Assembly: GCA_041667115.1 (NCBI GenBank)
Contig: JBAYFO010000001.1
Coordinates: forward strand, 220,255-284,254
Reading direction: 5' to 3'
DNA: 64,000 nt
From: UBA1563 sp041667115
GTDB lineage: Bacteria > Bacteroidota > Ignavibacteria > Ignavibacteriales > Ignavibacteriaceae
A model generated the notes under the pieces. It did no database searches. It was not told the DNA's origin and was given only the letters and a program-made list of their open reading frames with translations. Position numbers and translations under genes: made by a program. Below, piece after piece: positions 43,751 through 52,880 of the stretch. The first letter of the stretch is position 1, and each line of letters begins with the position of its first letter.

Positions 43751-45031
43751 ATGCAAAATATTTATGAGAAACTTCAGCAGAACATTGCCACTTGGCGTTC
43801 GGAATTAAGCGAACTAGCCAAAGCAAATGGAGAGAAAAAAGTTTCCGAAGTAACTGTCGCTCAGTTGCTCGGCGGCATGCGCGGGGTAAAAGGGGTTATG
43901 TGCGATACTTCTTCGGTTCCACAGGATCAGGGTTTAATTATTCGAGGAATACCTTTGGCAGATTTAGTTGAAAAATCTCCTGAAGAAACGTTCTATTTAC
44001 TTTTAACCGGAGAACTTCCTAATGCAGCTGAACTGGAAGATTTTTCATCCAGGTTAAGATTAAGGAAAAACATTCCAAGCTATATCTGGGATGTCCTTAA
44101 AGCGCTTCCAAAAGATACTCATCCGATGGTTATGCTTAATACGGCAATTCTTGTCCTACAGCGCGAATCTGTTTTTGCAAAAATGTATGCGCAAGGAATT
44201 AAGAAAGATGAATATTGGAAGTACACCCTTGAGGATGCATTAGATATCGTTGCTAAATTACCGGGGCTTGCAGCAGCCGTCTATAGATTAAGTTTCGGAA
44301 AAGGTCCGCTGCTTCAGCCAAATCCTGATCAAGATTTAGCAGGTGATTTTGTACATCTTATGGGGATGGATTCCTCTTCGCATGATTTTTATGAGCTTAT
44401 TAAATTGTATATGACAAGCCATTCGGATCATGAAGGTGGAAACGTTTCCGCATTTGCTACGTTGACGGTCAATTCTGCTTTGTCGGATTTATATTATTCG
44501 ATGTCCGCCGGATTTAACGGTCTTGCCGGTCCGTTACATGGTTTGGCAAATCAAGAAGTTGTAAAATGGATTTTAGAAACCACTGAACTCTTTGGTGGAA
44601 AACCTACGCGTGAACAAATTGCACAGTATGCGCATGAAACACTTGCATCCGGAAAAGTTATTCCGGGATACGGGCATGCAGTTCTCCGGGTAGTTGATCC
44701 TCGTTTTATCGCTTTCATGAATTTCGGGAAAAAATATTGTGCGGATGAACCTCTCTTTCAAACCGTAGAACATATTTTTGAAACGGTTCCCGGAATTTTG
44801 CAGAACATTGCAAAGATCAAAGACCCATGGCCTAATATCGATGCAATTTCCGGTTCAATCATTTATCATTACGGAATAAAGGAATTTTCTTATTATACCG
44901 TACTCTTCGCAATGGCAAGAGGAATTGGTGTAGCTTCGCAAGCTGTTGTTAATCGTGCGATGCAATACCCAATTGTTCGTCCAAAATCTGTAACAACCGG
45001 ATGGTTGAAGGATTATTTGTCCAAAAACTAA
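43751..45031 (+). CDS. gltA: Citrate (Si)-synthase, eukaryotic type
   Basis: 426 residues. The catalytic triad falls at His263 (GLAGPLHGLANQEV), His309 (VIPGYGHAVLR) and Asp364 (PWPNIDAISG); the spacing of 46 and 55 residues equals that between His274, His320 and Asp375 of the pig mitochondrial enzyme. The segments GMRGVKGVMCDTSSVPQDQG and YMTSHSDHEGGNVSAFAT are also of the mitochondrial type, not the E. coli GltA type. It condenses oxaloacetate with acetyl-CoA at the entry to the TCA cycle. It stands alone, with GGGAG upstream and a terminator downstream. Confidence 0.94.
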   Translation: MQNIYEKLQQNIATWRSELSELAKANGEKKVSEVTVAQLLGGMRGVKGVMCDTSSVPQDQGLIIRGIPLADLVEKSPEETFYLLLTGELPNAAELEDFSSRLRLRKNIPSYIWDVLKALPKDTHPMVMLNTAILVLQRESVFAKMYAQGIKKDEYWKYTLEDALDIVAKLPGLAAAVYRLSFGKGPLLQPNPDQDLAGDFVHLMGMDSSSHDFYELIKLYMTSHSDHEGGNVSAFATLTVNSALSDLYYSMSAGFNGLAGPLHGLANQEVVKWILETTELFGGKPTREQIAQYAHETLASGKVIPGYGHAVLRVVDPRFIAFMNFGKKYCADEPLFQTVEHIFETVPGILQNIAKIKDPWPNIDAISGSIIYHYGIKEFSYYTVLFAMARGIGVASQAVVNRAMQYPIVRPKSVTTGWLKDYLSKN

Positions 45032-45040
45032 CTTGTTAAA

Positions 45041-45070
45041 AAAAATCTCGGTCTTAGCACCGAGATTTTT
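45041..45070. terminator. Rho-independent terminator after citrate synthase
   Basis: AAAAATCTCGGT at 45041-45052 pairs perfectly with ACCGAGATTTTT at 45059-45070 across a 6-nt loop; the T-run continues. Confidence 0.95.
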
Positions 45071-45127
45071 TTTTATTTCTTTTGATTTCACTTCTTAACC
45101 CCCTATATTTGAATACAAAAAGTAGAT

Positions 45128-46756
45128 ATGTCATCAAAGAAAAAAGTTAAGTACATTTTTGTCACCGGCGGAGTAGTTTCTTCGCTGGGAAAAGGAATCA
45201 CCGCTTCATCCTTAGGCCTTCTCTTAAAACTGCGCGGCTTTAAAGTTACCATCCAAAAATTTGATCCTTATATAAATGTTGACCCCGGAACGATGAATCC
45301 GTTTCAGCATGGTGAAGTCTATGTTACTGAAGACGGCGCCGAGACTGATCTGGACCTTGGACATTATGAACGGTTTCTGGATGTAAACATGACCAAGGCG
45401 AACAATACCACTACCGGTCAAGTTTATAATGAAGTAATTACTAAAGAACGTCGCGGCGAATTTCTCGGCGCTACCGTTCAGGTAATTCCTCACATTACGG
45501 ATGAAATAAAAGCGAGGATGAAAAAACTTAGCGAACTTGATGAATATGATTTTATCATTACCGAGATTGGTGGAACGGTTGGCGATATTGAAAGTCTTCC
45601 ATTTTTAGAATCGATGCGGCAGTTGATGCTTCAACTCGGCAGGAAAAATACAATTTCTCTTCACGTTACGCTTGTTCCTTATATCGCTTCAGCGGGTGAA
45701 GTTAAAACCAAGCCAACCCAGCATAGTGTAAAAAATTTATTGGAATTAGGAATTCAACCCGATATTTTAATTTGCCGTTCTGAGAAAAAACTTGCCAAAG
45801 ATATCCGCGATAAAATTGCCCTCTTTTGTAATGTGGAAACACGCTGCGTTATTTCTGCTTACGATTGCTCTTCCATTTATGAAGTCCCGTTAGTCTTTTA
45901 CAAAGAAAAAGTCGATTTGATTGTTTTAAAACATTTAAATATTCCCGAGAGAAAAATAAAACTTGATGAGTGGGAAAACTTTTTCGATAAAGTTAAAAGT
46001 CCGACTAAAACGGTTGATATTGCCATTTGCGGGAAATATATCGAAATGCAGGATGCGTATAAGAGTATCATCGAAAGCTTTATTCATGCGGGTGCTGAGA
46101 ATGATGCGCGGGTCAAATTACACTGGATCAACGCCGAAGATTTGGAAACTGAAAAACCGGAGGTATTGCTTAAAGGGATGCATGGCATTTTAATTCCCGG
46201 CGGATTTGGCGAGAGAGGGGTTGAAGGAAAAATTAATGCAATTACTTTTGCAAGAAAAAATAATGTCCCGTTTTTCGGAATTTGTCTCGGCTTGCAATGC
46301 GCGGTTATAGAATATGCCCGGAATGTTTGCGGTATTCCTAAAGCGCATAGTTCCGAATTCCACAAGACAAGATTTAACGTTGTTGATATTATGCCCGATC
46401 AAAAAAATATAAAAAATATCGGCGGCACGATGCGCCTCGGCGCTTATCCTTGCATAATTGAAAAGAACACAAAAGCTTTCCAGGCATACAAATCTGAATA
46501 TATAACGGAGAGACACCGCCACCGCTACGAAGTAAATAATAAATTTAGAACCGTCTTGCAGGACGATGGAATGATCTTCAGCGGACTATCACCGGATAGA
46601 GAACTTGTCGAAATGATTGAACTTCCGGGACATCCCTGGTTTGTCGGATGCCAATTCCATCCCGAATTAAAATCACGAGCAACGAAAGCTCATCCGCTGT
46701 TCCGTGATTTTGTTAAAGCCTCACTTTCGTATAAAACTACAAAGGCAAAGAACTAA
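45128..46756 (+). CDS. pyrG: CTP synthase
   Basis: 542 residues. The synthetase half opens with FVTGGVVSSLGKGITASSLG and includes KFDPYINVDPGTMNPFQHGE and GGTVGDIESLPFLE. The glutaminase half carries IPGGFGERG, the nucleophile Cys386 in FFGICLGLQCAV and the His-Glu pair in QFHPELKSR. It makes CTP from UTP, ATP and glutamine. The next gene begins two bases after the stop. Confidence 0.97.
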   Translation: MSSKKKVKYIFVTGGVVSSLGKGITASSLGLLLKLRGFKVTIQKFDPYINVDPGTMNPFQHGEVYVTEDGAETDLDLGHYERFLDVNMTKANNTTTGQVYNEVITKERRGEFLGATVQVIPHITDEIKARMKKLSELDEYDFIITEIGGTVGDIESLPFLESMRQLMLQLGRKNTISLHVTLVPYIASAGEVKTKPTQHSVKNLLELGIQPDILICRSEKKLAKDIRDKIALFCNVETRCVISAYDCSSIYEVPLVFYKEKVDLIVLKHLNIPERKIKLDEWENFFDKVKSPTKTVDIAICGKYIEMQDAYKSIIESFIHAGAENDARVKLHWINAEDLETEKPEVLLKGMHGILIPGGFGERGVEGKINAITFARKNNVPFFGICLGLQCAVIEYARNVCGIPKAHSSEFHKTRFNVVDIMPDQKNIKNIGGTMRLGAYPCIIEKNTKAFQAYKSEYITERHRHRYEVNNKFRTVLQDDGMIFSGLSPDRELVEMIELPGHPWFVGCQFHPELKSRATKAHPLFRDFVKASLSYKTTKAKN

Positions 46757-46757
46757 C

Positions 46758-48278
46758 TTGTTAGGTATCCCGGTTCGGCACAAAAAATTTCTTATACTAT
46801 TTCTTGCAGTATTGCTTTTCCCTGGAATACAATATGCCGGCGATTTGAGCCCCCGTTCAAGATTGAATGAAGGGATTCAATCAGTCTATAATTTTGAATT
46901 TGATAAAGCGGAATCAATTTTTTCAACTCTCCTCAAGAAAAATCCAAATGATCTTTTTGCTAATCATTTTTCGGGAACGATTTCTTTTTGGAAATATTTC
47001 GGGTCGAATAAAAAAAAATATTTCGATGAATTTCTTCATCAGTCGGATGCAACAATTGCAAAAGCCGAACAGAGTTTATCTGACAATCCTAAAAATAAAG
47101 AAACACTGTTCATTCTGGGCTCTGAATACGGTTATCGCGCAATTGCTTTTGGGAAAGCTGAAAAATTTTTGGACATGATCTGGGCAAGTAAAAAATCTAA
47201 CAGCTATCTTGAAGATGTGCTGGAAATTGATTCAAATTATTACGATGCATATCTTGGCATCGGACTGATCAAATTTGCTTTAAGCCAGGTTCCAAGCGGT
47301 TTCAAATGGGCTTTAGCAATGATCGGATTTGACGGCGATTCCGAAAAGGGATTGGCATATCTAAAAATCTCTGCCGAAAAAGGGAATTATTCTAAGGTTG
47401 AAGCGGAATATTATTTGTCCCAACTTTACGCTGAGTTTTATTTTGATTATGATAAGGCAAAGACGCATTTAGCGCAATTGAATAAACGTTTCCCGGAAAA
47501 TCTATTGTTCAAGTATTCATTTGCGGTGATAGAAGTTAAAAACAGAAATTTAGTCTCTGCGGAAAATCTATTGCTCCCTTTGGAGAAAGAAAAAAATAGT
47601 GAATTCGATCAGCTTCTGGCGCTCTCCAAATTTCTCCTGGCGGATGTTTATTATTATGAGAATAATTTTGAAAAGGCGAAAGATTATTACTCCAGATTTT
47701 TAAGCGAAACAAAAGAAAAAAATTATTCCGGCATTGCCAATTACCGCATGGCTATCTGCAATGAATTTGAAAATGAGAGTGAAAAATCAAAGGATTACTT
47801 TAACTCGGCACAACACGGTAATGAGCTTTTGGACGATGATTATTATGCGAAGAAAAAGAGCGAGATATATTTAAAACGGAACATAACTGAAGTAGAAAAG
47901 ACGCTGATCTTTTCTACAAATCTCCTTGAACAAAAAAGATACGACACCGCAATAGATTCACTATCCCGTTTATTGGACAATAACCAATCACAGAATATTT
48001 TTGCGCAAGGTTATTTATTGTTATCTGAAGCATATTACTATAAAAATAATTTCGATTCTTCACTCTTTTTTGCCCGGAAAGCTTTTGGTGAAAAAGGGAA
48101 AAGTGAATCGTGGATCAATCCGTTCGCTTACTATTTTGCGTCTGCTTCAAGTCTTAAAAAGAATGACAAAGAGAAAGCGAAATATTATTTTGAGAAAGCG
48201 GACGACTTTTCCAACTTCTATTACGAAAATAAATTGAAAAGTATGTTAAAGAATCTCGGAAGATTTGTAAATAATTAA
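46758..48278 (+). CDS. Exported TPR-repeat protein
   Basis: About 506 residues from TTG 46758, chosen because it follows the pyrG stop directly and gives a signal peptide (HKKFLILFLAVLLFPGIQYAG); an upstream in-frame start at 46704 would lie inside pyrG. The rest is helical with TPR-like pairs, for example FDKAESIFSTLLKKNPND, DKAKTHLAQLNKRFPEN, FEKAKDYYSRFLSETKEK and YDTAIDSLSRLLDNN. TPR proteins hold partners together; no partner or activity can be named here. Probably periplasmic. Confidence 0.75.
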   Translation: MLGIPVRHKKFLILFLAVLLFPGIQYAGDLSPRSRLNEGIQSVYNFEFDKAESIFSTLLKKNPNDLFANHFSGTISFWKYFGSNKKKYFDEFLHQSDATIAKAEQSLSDNPKNKETLFILGSEYGYRAIAFGKAEKFLDMIWASKKSNSYLEDVLEIDSNYYDAYLGIGLIKFALSQVPSGFKWALAMIGFDGDSEKGLAYLKISAEKGNYSKVEAEYYLSQLYAEFYFDYDKAKTHLAQLNKRFPENLLFKYSFAVIEVKNRNLVSAENLLLPLEKEKNSEFDQLLALSKFLLADVYYYENNFEKAKDYYSRFLSETKEKNYSGIANYRMAICNEFENESEKSKDYFNSAQHGNELLDDDYYAKKKSEIYLKRNITEVEKTLIFSTNLLEQKRYDTAIDSLSRLLDNNQSQNIFAQGYLLLSEAYYYKNNFDSSLFFARKAFGEKGKSESWINPFAYYFASASSLKKNDKEKAKYYFEKADDFSNFYYENKLKSMLKNLGRFVNN

Positions 48279-48307
48279 GAATTTTCTTCAACTTTTGCTT
48301 TCTTTCG

Positions 48308-48336
48308 TTGACAATACTTCATTAAATAGCTAATTT
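48308..48336 (+). promoter_or_regulatory. Candidate sigma-70-like promoter for purN
   Basis: TTGACA at 48308-48313 and TAATTT at 48331-48336 are 17 bases apart, and the purN ATG follows 24 bases later. The region lies after the TPR gene stop and would start the purN-purH-mre run. Confidence 0.5.
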
Positions 48337-48359
48337 TAGCTGCCAATTTTAGAAATTAA

Positions 48360-48989
48360 ATGAATATCGCAGTTTTTGTTTCGGGCAAAGGTTCAAATTT
48401 GCAAGCAGTTCTCTCTTCAGCGGAATTAAGAGGATTATGCCGGGTTTCGTTCGTCTGCAGCGATAAACTTGATTGTCCGGCGTTTCAAATAGCTAAACAG
48501 TACGGCATTCCCTTTTTTTCGGTCAGCGGAAAAACTAAAGCAGGTGATGAAGCAGAAAAGCACGACATTTTGACCTTTGACGAATTGCAAGAAATATTTT
48601 ATTCAGAAAATATTGAATTGATAGTTCTTGCCGGGTATTTAAAATTATTACCAAAAGAATTTGTCCGAAAGTTTCATTTTAAAGTGATTAATATTCATCC
48701 GGCGCTTTTACCAAGCTTCGGTGGAAAAGGAATGTACGGGATGCATGTGCATGAAGCGGTATTCAAATCTTCCGTAAAAATTTCGGGAGCGACAGTTCAT
48801 TTCGTAAATGAAAATTACGACGAAGGATTGATAATTGATCAGGCAGCGGTTTCAATTTCAGATGCAAGCTCTGCTGAAGAAATTGCTAAACGTGTCTTGA
48901 AGCTTGAGCATACATTACTCCCTTCGGTGATAGCTAAAATTGCTCAAAAAAAAATTGAAATAAAAAATAACAGAGTTTACTTAACTTAA
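48360..48989 (+). CDS. purN: Phosphoribosylglycinamide formyltransferase
   Basis: 209 residues. VFVSGKGSNLQAVL at the N-terminus binds the phosphate; LVLAGYLKLLP, NIHPALLPSFGGKGMYG (catalytic Asn and His) and ATVHFVNENYDEGLIIDQ (catalytic Asp) match PurN. It transfers a formyl group from 10-formyl-THF to GAR in purine synthesis. It is followed by purH after 15 bases. Confidence 0.94.
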   Translation: MNIAVFVSGKGSNLQAVLSSAELRGLCRVSFVCSDKLDCPAFQIAKQYGIPFFSVSGKTKAGDEAEKHDILTFDELQEIFYSENIELIVLAGYLKLLPKEFVRKFHFKVINIHPALLPSFGGKGMYGMHVHEAVFKSSVKISGATVHFVNENYDEGLIIDQAAVSISDASSAEEIAKRVLKLEHTLLPSVIAKIAQKKIEIKNNRVYLT

Positions 48990-49004
48990 TTATTAGATAG
49001 TCTC

Positions 49005-50522
49005 TTGAAAAAATTCGCATTACTTAGTGTTTCTGATAAAAAAGATATAATCGACTTCGCAAAAAAATTAATACTCCAGCATTACGAAATTCTTGTAACA
49101 GGTGGAACAGCAAAACTCTTAAAACAAAATGATATAGTTTGTACCGAGATAAGTGATTATACCGGCTTCCCGGAAATTTTTGACGGAAGAGTTAAAACAC
49201 TTCAACCAAAAATATTCGGTGGAATTTTACAGCGGAGAGATTTAGCTGAAGATCAAACACAGGCTGAGGCTAATGGAATTTTACCGATCGATATTGTTTG
49301 TGTTAATCTCTATCCGTTTGAAAAAGTCGCGAAGAATCCGGCGACAACAGAAGAAGAATTGATCGAGAATATTGATATTGGCGGACCGAGCCTTATTCGT
49401 GCAGCTGCAAAAAATTACAAATTCGTTTCCGTTTTAACCAGTCCTGATCAGTATGAACTTTTTTTAACTGAATTGGAAAGCGGTTCTATTTCGGAAGCGA
49501 CAAGAAAACATTTAGCTGTTGCAGCTTATTCTCATACTTCGCAGTACGATACTTTTATTGCGAACACACTTGAGAACCGTTTTAATTTTGAATCTACTTC
49601 TTTGCGTTTACATTTGCCTAAAACAAAAACGCTGCGCTACGGAGAAAATCCCCACCAACAAGCGGCACTCTATGGAAGTTTCTTCGACTACTTTGCAATT
49701 ATGCATGGGAAAGGACTTTCGTATAACAACATTTTAGATATTACAGCAGCAGTTGAATTGCTTGAAGAGCTTGAACAAAATTCGTGCGTGATTGTAAAAC
49801 ATAATAATCCTTCAGGTGCAGCCACCGCTTCTTCATTATTTGATGCATATCAGAAGGCGTTGCAGTGTGACCCGGTTGCTGCCTTCGGCGGAATTGTTGC
49901 GTTGAATGAAAGCGTTGATGTTGCGCTTGCTACAAAATTGAATGAATTATTTTTAGAAGTGATCATCGCTCCAGCCTATGATGAAGAGGCTCTTCCAATC
50001 TTATTTAAGAAAAAAGATAGAAGAATCTTAAAGCAAGTAAAGAAAATTTCCGAAAAAGGATTTGCGATAAAAGCAATCCCGGGCGGTGTGTTGGTTCAAG
50101 ATAAAGATTTTCTTTCAGATGATTTTTCAAATTTGAAAACGGTTACAAAAAACACTCCGGACGAGAAGCAATTAGAAGATCTAAAATTTGCTTGGGCAGT
50201 TGCAAAAAATGCAAAGTCGAATGCTATCATTTTTGTTAAAGACAAAATGACGCTTGGAATCGGCGCCGGGCAGGTTTCAAGGATTGATGCTGTTAAAGTA
50301 GCTGTAATGAAAGCTAATGAGTTCGGACTCTCATTAATAAACGCAGTTGTTGCTTCCGACGCGTTTTTTCCTTTTGCAGATAACATTGAAGAAATTGTGA
50401 AACACGGAATTACTGCAGTGATTGAACCTGGTGGTTCTGTTCGAGATAATGAAGTTATTGACGCTGCAAATAACTATGCATTGTCGATGGTTTTTACCGG
50501 TAAACGGCACTTTAAACATTAA
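49005..50522 (+). CDS. purH: Bifunctional AICAR formyltransferase/IMP cyclohydrolase
   Basis: 505 residues from TTG 49005. The N-terminal ~190 residues are the MGS-fold cyclohydrolase (LLSVSDKKDIIDFAKKL, FPEIFDGRVKTLQPKI). The C-terminal part is the formyltransferase with LRYGENPHQQAALYG and IVKHNNPSGAATA (Lys-His pair). It carries out the last two steps to IMP. mreB starts 8 bases later, so purine and cell-shape genes are likely on one mRNA. Confidence 0.96.
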   Translation: MKKFALLSVSDKKDIIDFAKKLILQHYEILVTGGTAKLLKQNDIVCTEISDYTGFPEIFDGRVKTLQPKIFGGILQRRDLAEDQTQAEANGILPIDIVCVNLYPFEKVAKNPATTEEELIENIDIGGPSLIRAAAKNYKFVSVLTSPDQYELFLTELESGSISEATRKHLAVAAYSHTSQYDTFIANTLENRFNFESTSLRLHLPKTKTLRYGENPHQQAALYGSFFDYFAIMHGKGLSYNNILDITAAVELLEELEQNSCVIVKHNNPSGAATASSLFDAYQKALQCDPVAAFGGIVALNESVDVALATKLNELFLEVIIAPAYDEEALPILFKKKDRRILKQVKKISEKGFAIKAIPGGVLVQDKDFLSDDFSNLKTVTKNTPDEKQLEDLKFAWAVAKNAKSNAIIFVKDKMTLGIGAGQVSRIDAVKVAVMKANEFGLSLINAVVASDAFFPFADNIEEIVKHGITAVIEPGGSVRDNEVIDAANNYALSMVFTGKRHFKH

Positions 50523-50530
50523 GAGGTTTT

Positions 50531-51556
50531 ATGGGAATTTTAGATTTATTCGGTGCGGATATTGCAATGGATTTAGGAACAGCAAACACCCTGATCTATG
50601 TTAAAGGAAAAGGAATTGTGCTCAACGAACCTTCGATTGTTGCTTTTGACCGGAATACAAAAAAAATTATTGCACTTGGGAATAAAGCCAAGGAAATGCA
50701 AGGGAAAGAACATAAAGGAATTCGAGTTACTCGCCCAATGCGTGACGGCGTTATTGCCGATTTTGAAATTGCTGAAGGAATGATCCGCGCATTTATTAGA
50801 CAAGTGAGTTCGAGCTTTATGAATGCGAGAAGGGTTGTTGTTGCAGTTCCCAGCGGAATTACTGAAGTTGAAAAACGTGCGGTTCGCGATAGCGCAGAAC
50901 ACGCCGGAGCAAAGGAAGTTCATTTGATTGCCGAACCCATGGCTGCAGCAATTGGAATTGGTATTGATGTCGACGCACCGATGGGTTGCATGATTATCGA
51001 TATTGGCGGTGGAACTACCGAAATTGCCGTTATCGCTTTGTCGGGAATTGTGAACGAAGAATCCATCAGAATTGCCGGTGACGAAATGAATAATGCAATC
51101 ATGCAATTCTTCAAAAAAAATCATAATATATTAATCGGAGAAAAAACTGCCGAAGCGATTAAATGCGAAGTTGGTTCTGCTATGCCGTTGAAAGAAGAAT
51201 TAACTATTCAAGTAAAGGGAAGAGATTTAGTTGGAGGTATTCCCAAAACAACAGAAGTATCTTCCGTTGAAATTCGCGAAGCGTTAACAGAAGCTGTTGT
51301 GCAAATTGTGGATGCAACAAAGCTTTCACTTGAAAGAACTCCCCCTGAGCTTTCAGCCGATATTTTAGATAGAGGAGTTATGTTAACCGGCGGCGGAGCT
51401 TTATTAAAAGGTTTGGATGAGCGCATCAGAATGGAAACCAACCTCCCGGTACACGTTGCCGAAGACCCGCTTACCGCAGTAGTGCGTGGTGCCGGCAAAG
51501 TTATAGAAAATTTAAATCATTATTCAAGAGTACTCATTCGTAATAGAAGATATTAA
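50531..51556 (+). CDS. mreB: Rod shape-determining protein MreB
   Basis: 341 residues, actin fold. Phosphate-binding loops are DLGTANTLIYVKGKGIV and IDIGGGTTEIAVIALSG, with the adenosine motif LTGGGALLKGLDER. MreB forms membrane-bound filaments that orient elongasome wall synthesis, so the organism should be rod-shaped. First gene of the mreBCD-mrdA-rodA run. Confidence 0.97.
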   Translation: MGILDLFGADIAMDLGTANTLIYVKGKGIVLNEPSIVAFDRNTKKIIALGNKAKEMQGKEHKGIRVTRPMRDGVIADFEIAEGMIRAFIRQVSSSFMNARRVVVAVPSGITEVEKRAVRDSAEHAGAKEVHLIAEPMAAAIGIGIDVDAPMGCMIIDIGGGTTEIAVIALSGIVNEESIRIAGDEMNNAIMQFFKKNHNILIGEKTAEAIKCEVGSAMPLKEELTIQVKGRDLVGGIPKTTEVSSVEIREALTEAVVQIVDATKLSLERTPPELSADILDRGVMLTGGGALLKGLDERIRMETNLPVHVAEDPLTAVVRGAGKVIENLNHYSRVLIRNRRY

Positions 51557-51558
51557 GC

Positions 51559-52392
51559 GTGCGCATTGTCAAAAACATTTGGGATCAGTTTAAGGAATAT
51601 CTTGTTTTAGTTTTCTTGTTGCTTATTAGCATCATATTTATTTCTCACAGCGATAATCCATCGGTTAAAAACTTAAAGACAACTGCATTCGGCAGTTTTG
51701 CTTTTGTCAGCTCACTTTTTTCGGACGTTTTACATACTACCGGACTCAAAAGTGAAAACGAAAAATTACGGAAACAAAATGCAGAGTTAATGCTGGAAAT
51801 AAATAAACTCCGTGAATTCGGAATTGAAAATGTTGAATTGAAAAACCTCCTCTCTGTAAAAGATACAATTTCTTATCAGTTGATCCCTGCTAAAATTATT
51901 TCAAAAGCGTTCTCTGCCGATCAAACGACTTTTACATTAAATAAAGGCAAGAGTGAAGGGATTAAAGCCGGCATGGCAGTAATTACCGGCGAAGGGTTGG
52001 TTGGAATTATTGAACGAAGTTCAGATGATTTTTCTCTTATCAGAACATTAAAACATATAAATTTCAGGGTGGTTGTTAAAGATCAGCGAAGCAGATTTCA
52101 GGGGATTTTGCATTGGACAGGGAGTCAGTTGATTATTTCCAACCTGCCCAAAACGTCCGAGATAAAACTTGGCGACCGGATCGTTACCTCAGAATTGAGT
52201 TCACTCATCGGGCAGCCATTTCCTATCGGGATTGTGAAAAAAATTATTAATCCTGATGAAGGGTATTTTAACAATGTTCTTATCAAACCGTTTGTTGAAA
52301 TAGAAAAAGTTGAAAATGTTTTTATCGTGGCTGCAATACCGCACAAGATAAAAAATTCTATTGAACTAAATTTTTATAACAGCGGTAACTGA
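51559..52392 (+). CDS. mreC: Rod shape-determining protein MreC
   Basis: 277 residues from GTG 51559. One N-terminal membrane segment (about 14-30), a coiled coil (about 66-95: SENEKLRKQNAELMLEINKL) and the periplasmic beta-barrel domain with ITGEGLVGIIERSSDDFSLI and SELSSLIGQPFPIGIVKKI are in the usual order. MreC bridges MreB/MreD to PBP2. The stop overlaps the mreD start by one base. Confidence 0.93.
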   Translation: MRIVKNIWDQFKEYLVLVFLLLISIIFISHSDNPSVKNLKTTAFGSFAFVSSLFSDVLHTTGLKSENEKLRKQNAELMLEINKLREFGIENVELKNLLSVKDTISYQLIPAKIISKAFSADQTTFTLNKGKSEGIKAGMAVITGEGLVGIIERSSDDFSLIRTLKHINFRVVVKDQRSRFQGILHWTGSQLIISNLPKTSEIKLGDRIVTSELSSLIGQPFPIGIVKKIINPDEGYFNNVLIKPFVEIEKVENVFIVAAIPHKIKNSIELNFYNSGN

Positions 52393-52880
52393 TGAAGATT
52401 GATAAAATTCTCCCCGTTATTTATTTTATCCCGTTAATACTTATCCAGGTGTTGATCGTACCTTATATTGAATTGAACGGTATTGTTCCGGACCTTATTT
52501 TAATTCTGCTTGTATTTTATACTTTAAAATACGGGCAGTTATATGGAATGATCCTGGGTTTTGTGCTCGGGGCGTTGACGGATTTTTCAACAGGAAGTAT
52601 ATTGGGAAGTTCAATGTTTACAAAAACACTCTCAGCTTTTGTTGCAGGATATTTTTATAATGAAAATTTAGTTGGCACGATAACGAAGTCCCCACTTTTT
52701 TTGGCAATCGTTTTTCTTGCCAGCATGGTAAATGCAATCGCGTTTTCTTTGATTGTAAATTTCGACATCAGTTTGAATATTTTTTCTCTCATTTTTGATC
52801 AGGGGATTCTACCTTCTGTTTATACTACTATTATCGCGAGTATAATAATGATCTTTACGCCAAGGAGGAGTTATATCTAA
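52392..52880 (+). CDS. mreD: Rod shape-determining protein MreD
   Basis: 162 residues with five to six membrane segments and little else, typical of MreD: IVPDLILILLVFYTLKYGQLYGMILGFVLGALTDF in the middle is the conserved region. It sits between mreC and mrdA with one-base overlaps on both sides. Confidence 0.88.
   Translation: MKIDKILPVIYFIPLILIQVLIVPYIELNGIVPDLILILLVFYTLKYGQLYGMILGFVLGALTDFSTGSILGSSMFTKTLSAFVAGYFYNENLVGTITKSPLFLAIVFLASMVNAIAFSLIVNFDISLNIFSLIFDQGILPSVYTTIIASIIMIFTPRRSYI

Noticed and set aside
46084..46365. 93-codon ORF on the minus strand
   Set aside because: Antisense to the glutaminase half of pyrG.
50573..51124. 183-codon ORF on the minus strand
   Set aside because: Antisense to the highly conserved mreB gene; asparagine- and serine-rich shadow sequence.
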